A stretch of DNA of 64,000 bases from assembly GCA_019914995.1 (NCBI GenBank), contig CM034128.1, positions 6,946,501 to 7,010,500 of the forward strand. The letters run 5' to 3'. Of the stretch, positions 50,456 to 64,000 are shown piece after piece. The notes under the pieces are model-generated. The model saw only the letters and a list, made by a program, of their open reading frames with translations. It searched no databases and was not told the DNA's origin. Source of the DNA: Acanthochlamys bracteata. Lineage: Eukaryota; Streptophyta; Magnoliopsida; Pandanales; Velloziaceae. Position numbers and translations under genes: made by a program. The number at the start of each line of letters is the position of its first letter. Positions within the stretch are counted from its first letter, which is position 1.

Positions 50456-50940
50456 TCATCAAGTTAAGATAAGGTACTCTTTGTCGCCCCTTTTGTTGAC
50501 CATGCTTTAAATTTGTAGGACATATATTATTTATTATTTAAATGTGATTGATTATATGCGATTGCAATGTAAAGTATTTTAGGATATTTTTGATTACCAT
50601 CCGGCTTCATTTTTTGTTCTTTAAAATTTGAATTTAATTATGTCATATATTTAAGTTATCATTTGATTTTATTTTTATTTTTTCCATTAAACTCTATTTT
50701 CACAAAAGTATTATTTCAAACTTTTATTTTATAAATTATAATTATTTCAAATTTTATTATCAAACTTTGTTTTTATAAATGTATTTTTAAAAGATTTATT
50801 ATGTAATTGAAATACGCTATTGACTGCGGTGGTCTCTAGCTACGTCCCTCGGCAAATGACAAACAGGCAAAACAGCCTTAAACTTTAGAATTTCATTGAA
50901 TATTCAACCAGCCCACCAGCGTTTCCGGCCCAAATTAAGC
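50456..50940. other. AT-rich stretch without a gene
   Basis: Nothing supportable seen. Confidence 0.35.
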
Positions 50941-50944
50941 GAGT

Positions 50945-51108
50945 ATTTATAAATTTTTCTGGAATAAAAAATAGTTTTATTTTTTATTTTAAAAAATAAT
51001 AAAAATATATAATAAATAAATTTTCTAAATACTTATAAATATGTATAAAAAATTAAAAATTATAAATATCGTTTGGGAAATGAAATCTTAATTCCAAACG
51101 CATCTCAA
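50945..51108. repeat. MITE copy 12, truncated
   Basis: Right half of the family, ending AATTCCAAACGCATCTC; it directly abuts copy 13. Confidence 0.6.
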
Positions 51109-51116
51109 AAAATTCA

Positions 51117-51368
51117 AGGTTCATTTTAGAATTGTTTATAAAATAAAATTTTTTAAAATAAAAAATTATTTATTTTTTTAAAAACAAATTTTATTTTTTT
51201 ATTTCAAAAAATAATAAAATATGTAATAAAAAAATTTTATTACGAAAATTTTTGTTATATTTTTAAAATTTTAAAATAAAATTTCTAAATAATTATAAAT
51301 ATATATTAAAAAATATATAATTAAAAATTAAAAAATTTTGTTGGAAAAATAGAAATCCAAACGCACAC
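51117..51368. repeat. MITE copy 13 with TCA target duplication
   Basis: 252 bp flanked by TCA at 51114-51116 and 51369-51371. The right end CCAAACGCACAC is intact; the left end AGGTTCATTTTAGAATTG is diverged. Located about 270 bases upstream of the PMT start. Confidence 0.75.
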
Positions 51369-51644
51369 TCAAACACGATAACAATTCAGGTTTATCAATT
51401 TTCAATCAATTCAATCAAAGGTAGCTGTTTACAGTTTAAAAAGCTCCGCATGCTCTCCCAAGAGTTGCCCCCACACTCCGGATCTCTACTCTCCTGGGCC
51501 GCACCTTTCACCGACGCCTATTCCTATTCATTCTCTCCCGTCTTTCACTCTTCTTCGCACCCTCATCTCAACTAAAAACAACGACGAGAACAACAGCGAA
51601 AAACGAAACATTACCAAATGCTGCAAGCTTGAGCTTTTGGAGCA

Positions 51645-54600
51645 ATGGCAGGACCCGGGAAGTACTCCTCCCGCTCGGGAGGCAAACGGAACTCATCATC
51701 TTCATCTTGTGCTTCAACTGTGACGATCGTTTTGTTCGTTGCGTTGTGTCTCGGTGGAGTGTGGCTTCTTACATCTTCTTCAATTATACCTTCTTCTTCG
51801 TCTTCGAGAATTTCTGGACCGTTTTCAAAGAGCTCCGCTGGAAGCAGCACAGGGGGAGAGAGCAAATCGGAGACGAAGGTTGGGGAAGAGTTCGAAGATC
51901 ATCACCCTAGTCTGATGCATCACCACCACGCTAGCCTTGTTGGAAGCGCTTTTAATAATGATGAACAACAATGGCAGCCGCAGGAGGAGAAACGAGACGA
52001 AGAAACTGCTGCTGGAGTTCACAATCAGGAACAAGAAGATCACGATTCTGATGGAACCATCATTGATTCTTCCTCTGGTACCGGTGCCGGAGATCGGCAA
52101 GAAGAGAACAGACAGCAGCAGCAAGAGGAGAAGAGTGGTGAGGAAGAACAAGAGAGTTCTCAGCAGGAACAGGAACAGATTCAACAAGAGAATCAAGAGC
52201 AGCAGCAACAGCAGGAGGAGAAATTACAGGAGGAGCAAACGGAAACAAAGATTCATGAGAATAGAGAGGAATTGCAGCAGGATAATAAGAAGGAAGATGG
52301 GATCGATTTGACGGATTCGCAATCGGAGAATCAGTCAGATGGAGATGATAATAATAATGTTGAAGAGCAGCAGAAGGATGAAGGAGGTAGTAATGAGAGT
52401 GAAGTGAACTCCGAGCAGCAGAAAGAAGAGAGCAGTGAGAATGAATCTCAGCAAAAGGGGGATAGTGAAGAACAAAGTGAAGAGCAGCATGAGCAATCCC
52501 ATAATTCAGAGGAAGAGACCAACATGGCTGAAGGGATCCGGCAGCAGAATGAAGAGAAGCTTTCATATCCCAATGCGGGTGATTCAGAGGTATCAAATGA
52601 AGGTTATGGGGAAAAGAGACCTTGGGCAACACAGGAAGACCATTCAGAAAATGAGAAAGAGAGCCACAGGGAAGAGGTGCAGTCCAATGCTGAAGAGGCG
52701 TCGAATGGACATCTTGGGAACAATTTGGAGCATGATTGGAAGCTCTGTAATGTAACAGCTGGGCCAGATTACATTCCTTGTCTTGACAACCTCAAGGCTA
52801 TCAAGCAGCTGCGTAGTGTCAGGCACTACCAGCATCGGGAGCGACACTGCCCAGAAGATCCACCAAGATGTCTTGTTGCCCTTCCCCCAGGATATAAACG
52901 TTCCATTGAATGGCCTAAGAGCAGGGACAGGGTAAGTATGAGTGAACTAATATCGGTTTGTGGAGAGAGGAGGAAATTCTAGTCACTTACATATCTTTAG
53001 TTTTTATTCACTTCTATGTAGATATGGTATAGCAATGTTCCTCACACAAAGCTTGCAGAAGTAAAGGGACATCAAAACTGGGTGAAAGTTACCGGACAAT
53101 ACCTCTCTTTCCCTGGAGGTGGAACGCAATTCATACATGGAGCACTCCATTACATTGATTTCATTCAGCAGGTAAATGTTACCTTATTGTAATGCTACAT
53201 TCATGATAGTGTAAATTGTCTGCAGCTAGCTGTATCATTACGAAAACTTGTTTCACTAGTTCCCTTTAATTGCAAGGTACACAGTTGGGTACCTTGTGAG
53301 CCCTTCCTCTTGTTACTTGATGCATGAAATGGATCTCTTATATGCTATATAGCTTTCATACTATATGCACTCAACTGATTCCTCTTAGGAAAGGTAATGA
53401 TCTTTAGGGTTTTTTTTTCTCTTATGAGATAAGATCTTAAGGAAGTTATGGACCCTTCTATTTACAGGCACTACGTGCTATTGCTTGGGGAAAGCGCACT
53501 CGTGTGATATTGGATGTTGGGTGTGGTGTTGCCAGCTTTGGAGGCTATCTTTTTGAAAGAGATGTTCTTACTATGTCTTTTGCCCCTAAAGATGTGCACG
53601 AAGCACAAGTTCAGTTTGCACTTGAAAGAGGAATTCCAGCGATATCAGCAGTTATGGGTTCCCAGAGGTTACCGTTTCCTAGTTTAGTTTTTGATCTTGT
53701 CCACTGTGCACGCTGCAGAGTACCATGGCATGCAGATGGTAATTGCTTAATAGCTTTCTAAGTCTTTTATATAAAAATTTGATCTGATGTTTGGTATAGG
53801 TGGTGCTCTACTTTTGGAGCTCAACCGTGTCCTACGTCCTGGTGGTTATTTTGTATGGTCAGCAACTCCTGTGTATCAGAAACTTAAAGAAGATGTTGAG
53901 ATATGGAAAGGTTTCTTCAAAAGATTTCCTCTCTTTCTCTTTTCAACCATTTAGATTTTTTCTTTGTTACCTACAAAAGGCATCTTTATATTTCAGCAAT
54001 GACTTCTTTGACCAAATCCATGTGCTGGGAACTTGTCACAATCAAGAAGGACAAACTGAATGGCGTGGCAGCTGCAATTTACCGTAAGCCTACTTCAAAT
54101 GAATGTTATGAGAACAGGAAGCACCACGATCCACCTATGTGTCAAGCAGAAGAGGATCCTAATGCAGCCTGGTAAGTATGAAATGAACTCTTCAAGCTTC
54201 ATAGAACTTGAACGGTTGATGGTGCTCAAGTACGCCCGTAACTCCCGTTCTTTTAATGGTACTCAAGCTAATAATTCCAGGATAAACTGGATTTCTTACT
54301 GGTTTTATATGCCTTAAAACTGGCGATATTTGATTTTGTTTCTGATGCTACTTACAAGATGAAGCCCCTAAATTTGTAATGTAGCTTTGAAAACAGATCC
54401 TAGATACTCTAGCATTCTTGCTCAAACATGCATTTGATTTATTTAAATAGTCCTGGCTTCACATAGCAGATTGCTTTACGACATCTTTTCTCTGATTGAA
54501 TCTGTTGGCATTTATTCGCAGGTATATACCATTGCAGGCCTGCATGCATCGGTTGCCTGTTGATTCTTCAGATCGGGGTACAAGATGGCCAGAGCAATGG

Positions 54601-55371
54601 CCACGAAGAATGGAGGTACCTCCTTACTGGCTAAATAACTCACAAACTGGGGTATATGGGAAACCCACTCCACAGGACTTCAAATCAGATTATGAGCATT
54701 GGAAACATGTTGTGAGGAAGTCATACCTCAGTGGTCTAGGAATCAACTGGGCTAAAGTCAGAAATGTCATGGACATGAGAGCAGTCTATGGAGGGTAAAG
54801 AGACCTTGGTGTAGATACTGCATTTAATTTAGTTGCCACATATATTTACCAACAACTTTACTTGCAGGTTTGCAGCTGCTCTCAGAGATTTGAAAGTATG
54901 GGTCATGAATGTAGTAAATATTGAGTCACCAGACACGCTGCCAATCATCTATGAGCGTGGACTGTTCGGTATATACCATGACTGGTGTGAATCATTTAGT
55001 ACATACCCTAGAACCTATGATCTTTTGCATGCAGATCACTTGTTTTCAAACCTTAAGAAGAGGTAATTGTATTGCAACTAATACATGTAGGATTTTCTGT
55101 GAGGTCCCAGAATTTATCTCTCATTTTAACATTACATGCGCTTCACGTTTTCAGATGTGACATTGTACCTGTGATAGTGGAGGTTGATAGGATTGTTAGG
55201 CCTGGTGGCAAACTGATAGTTCGTGATGAATCTAGTGTTATCGGTGAAGTGGAGAACCTGTTAAAGTCACTACACTGGGAGGTCCGGTTGACTTTCTCCA
55301 AAGATCAGGAAGGCATACTTAGTGCAGAGAAATCTGATTGGCGCCCAGAAACATTTGCGGAATCATCATGA
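51645..55371 (+). CDS. Golgi methyltransferase, PMT24/25/26 type (DUF248)
   Basis: Type II Golgi membrane protein with an SAM-dependent methyltransferase domain, thought to methylesterify pectin (family knowledge). Eight exons: 51645-52931, 53022-53171, 53468-53738, 53800-53910, 53997-54171, 54522-54794, 54868-55062 and 55155-55371; all joins keep frame and give 892 residues. One membrane span lies at about 24-43 after a short basic cytosolic tail. Residues 45-380 are an acidic, Gln/Ser/Glu-rich stem with long Gln runs, encoded in exon 1. The catalytic part starts at [19 protein letters not shown]. Motif I is [15 protein letters not shown] near 493, with [32 protein letters not shown] and the second half [16 protein letters not shown]. 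The stem is longer than in the typical members. The exact paralogue is uncertain. Confidence 0.94.
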
Positions 55372-55977
55372 GAGCTTTGCAACTTTGTAGGTAACGAACA
55401 TATGGCAAGGTTTACGGACATGAGGCATATCAGTTCGTCCATTTTTAGGATTTGCTGGTAGGTTGCAACCCATCATATTATAAATCCGTGCTAGGAGCCT
55501 TCCCATATTTGTAGTTTCTATATTAGTGAATGTATAAGAAATTTTGTTAGACGTTTTCCCAATTGTTGTGCTAAAAGTTTTTTAAACTTAGTTGGTTGTA
55601 CCTGATTTTCTCGCTGGAGACACATCTTCAGCAGAGTTCCGCTCCTAGTCATTTTTTTCCATATACTAGTAAAAACTATCAGACAAAAACTATATCTGAT
55701 ACTTTCTTTGAAAGACAGTTCGGAAGAGTTTCTTCGTTTAATTCTCTATTTGCAAGTGTACTTGTACAAGTTTAGGTCTTGCTTGTCCAAGTAGGCCTTT
55801 GAATAAAATATTATGTAGTGTTATGATTAATTAGCTCAGGAGCCATAGCCCTGGGGATCATATCTCCTTTCTCAAACTCTTCAAGACATCATTACAGTTA
55901 TAACAATCTTTCGTTACACCAACACCATCCTCATCCTAACAGTTATTTGATACAAACACAAAGCAATGGCACAGCTG
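55372..55977. other. Shared 3' region of convergent PMT and ALDH genes
   Basis: About 600 bases between two converging stop codons. It holds no ORF of note and must contain the polyadenylation signals of both genes. Confidence 0.5.
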
Positions 55978-62072
<6,095 letters not shown>

Positions 62073-62213
62073 CTAGCTACCTTCCACTGTTTGAAAGATG
62101 AAGTAGATATCTATATAAGAGTTGTCAATTTGAATTCCTACGAAAAGAAAGACAAGGTTTTCAGTGATAGTTGAATTGGTTATTGATGCTACAAATGAGT
62201 AGTAGGCCGATTT

Positions 62214-62440
62214 ATTACTTATTGGATGTTTTTTTTTCTTAATCTCATTTTTAGTTTTTCAATTTTCAAAAAACTTTTTATAATACTATATATCATTTTT
62301 TAAAAATTTAAAAAATATAGATAAAACATATTCTATAATTATTATATTTTTATTTTAAAACTAAATCAGTAAATTTATTTCTAAAAAACTTATAAAAAAT
62401 TTGTTTGACTAAAAACTTTTTAGTTTAACTAATTTCAAAC
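62214..62440. repeat. MITE copy 15 upstream of ALDH3F1
   Basis: Starts ATTGGATGTTTTTTTTTCTT and ends CTAATTTCAAACGATCC, with a poly-A/T interior. Diverged; target duplication unclear. It lies 140 bases upstream of the ALDH start, in the likely promoter. Confidence 0.45.
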
Positions 62441-64000
62441 GATCCTTGTAGTCCGGAAGATGGACGAAAGAAGAACAGTTGCCATGCATTTAACCATCGC
62501 TGGCTTCTGCTACCTCATCAAGCACATGAATTTGGTTGGTTAGGCATTCAATGAGAGCCTTACAGAGGTTCCCATCACCTACGTTACCTTCTGAAAATGA
62601 CTTATCATGTGCTCGCGTGGATGAGTTTAAATGCTTTGCGAATCCACAGTTGAGATAAATGCCATAGACTGATTCCCCATTAACATAAATTATAGATTTT
62701 CAGTTATCTTGTTGAGCAGTACTACTATTGGTCCCTCGCGTTTTTGTCCCTGAGTTAGTTGGGGTCGGGGAAAAACACTTAGATTAGTAAGTTCGTGAGA
62801 GTATATATAATATAGCTTCTGATACGCTAGGTTCCGATACAAAGACGCAGGCGAACGAAGAAAGTAGGAGAGTAAGGAACACTGCCTTGACATGCAAATA
62901 ATGTCCCGGATGCATGCCTTCAGGGCATATTGGAGCGGGGCACTTAGGGAGCTCGAAGCACCCAGAAATTCCTGGAGACAAGAGTCCAGTGGGGTTCTTG
63001 TATCAAGAGTTGTATTTTTAGTTAAAGTTTAGGAGAGTTATATTAGCATTACAACTCTTAGTTACCTTGTAGCAGAGTTGTATAAACATTGAGTTTAGGA
63101 GATCAACTTGTAGTAGCTTTGTAACTCCTTGCTTGCCTGTGGATATGCATGTTACAAAGAAATCCTTGTATTTGGTAGTAGGCATGGATCAATTATAATT
63201 TTATTTTCTTCAAACTTTCTATTGAAACTCACTAAGAGAGATTGATTTTGATGACAACAATAAATTAAAAATTATGATTTATGATTTATATTGCACTGAT
63301 AAATTGAAATCAAATTATGCAGGAATTAATAAAACATGTCTATTATATATCCAGTAGAGAACAATCTAGCTGTGTCAAAATAAAATCGACACAGTCATCA
63401 AACAATAAACTGTTCAACTACCGATTATATGAGATCTTCTCTCATATCGAACAAAATAGAGGATTGGATCCATCGACAAAGTTTATGCTCAAGCTTTCAT
63501 TTCAAAATTCTACAGATACATATACCACTGAAGCAAATCACACTATACAAGATTTACATTGAGTCAACTATCATTATTATTCACAAGAAGAGTCAAGTTC
63601 AATCTTTAAAAAGAAAAGAAAGGAATCAAACCCACTACACTTGGCAAAAACCAACTAAGTAGAGTCAAGTTTTTGAAGTCCACCTCATTTAGAGCAGTCA
63701 ACCCAACAAGTATTAGCAAATCAAGAGAAGCCAATTCAGCTGCAGACAATTTGAAAAAGACAACTCCGTTGGAGTAACCTAAAGTCGCAAACGGCAGATT
63801 CAAATTGTTTTCATCGGTGTATTTAATACCGATGAAAGGCTTGCACCAAAATAGTTAAAATAAATCCTGAAGTAGTGTGATTGATCACTGAAAAAATCCA
63901 ATCTCTGAAGATTCACCGCTGCCCAGAGACACCAACGGATTATTCTCTCCAACGGGAAAAATTAGCCACCTACAACAAAGAAAGCATTATAAAAAATAGA
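62441..64000. other. Gene-free right edge, possible LTR-retrotransposon debris
   Basis: ORFs here are short and featureless. The tract 62990-63240 (TTAGGAG-type repeats, TTGTAACTCC, then TTGATTTTGATGACAACAA) and TCTCTCCAACGGG near 63947 resemble parts of plant copia LTRs, but no LTR boundaries were found within the window. Confidence 0.25.

Noticed and set aside
51825-52632. Long minus-strand ORFs opposite PMT exon 1 (127 and 190 residues)
   Set aside because: They are shadows of the Gln/Glu-rich coding strand (Leu-rich and Ser/His/Pro-rich complements) with no domain or splice logic.
62690-62981. Minus-strand secreted-looking ORFs
   Set aside because: Overlapping short ORFs with a hydrophobic run but no family, no promoter context and no splice support.

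Overview
This is a nuclear plant window. It has intron-rich genes with GT-AG introns in very AT-rich DNA, plastid-targeted proteins, MITEs and a decayed copia element. The protein families and intron layouts fit a eudicot, but the species cannot be named from the sequence. No bacterial or organellar features were seen.

Genes, left to right: (1) a magnesium dechelatase of the STAY-GREEN family (335-1358, minus). (2) A RING/CCHC zinc-knuckle E3 ligase of the PQT3/RBBP6/Mpe1 type (4340-7930, minus), with no visible N-terminal DWNN domain. (3) An atypical chloroplast thioredoxin, ACHT type with a CGGC active site (14591-15667, minus). (4) A small uncharacterised ORF (18356-18631, plus). (5) The 3' exons of a gene I do not recognise (24014-25527, minus). 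(6) The SEC11 catalytic subunit of the ER signal peptidase (27525-31208, plus), with a probable GC-AG intron. (7) The GC1/SulA (SDR39U1-like) epimerase-family protein of plastid division (31987-39777, plus). (8) A DUS1-type tRNA-dihydrouridine synthase (41003-44581, plus). (9) A small oxidoreductase-like-domain protein (46361-46825, plus). (10) A PMT24/25/26-type Golgi methyltransferase with a long acidic, Gln-rich stem (51645-55371, plus). (11) A class 3 aldehyde dehydrogenase of the ALDH3F1 type (55978-62072, minus), convergent with the PMT gene. Exon joins were worked out by hand; the main genes read through in frame at every junction.

The spaces between genes are AT-rich and crowded with repeats. 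The dominant one is a roughly 230-260 bp, near-palindromic MITE family with ends like GGTGCGTTTGG and 3-bp TWA or TCA target duplications. I count about fifteen copies or relics, two of them inside introns of GC1 and ALDH3F1. Other structures are two hAT-like elements (one with a near-perfect 8-bp target duplication), a stop-riddled Ty1-copia pol relic, a 600-bp array of short TAACTG-type repeats, a row of four hairpin-forming ~45-bp repeats, and several recent-looking tandem duplications of 33-135 bp.

The genes do not form one pathway. Several act in plastids (chlorophyll breakdown, redox signalling, plastid division) and others in the secretory route (SEC11, PMT), as expected of ordinary plant neighbours. 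I found no clear new multi-gene system. The most unusual items are the DWNN-less ligase with its duplicated upstream segment, the unnamed gene at 24-25.5 kb and the repeat arrays.
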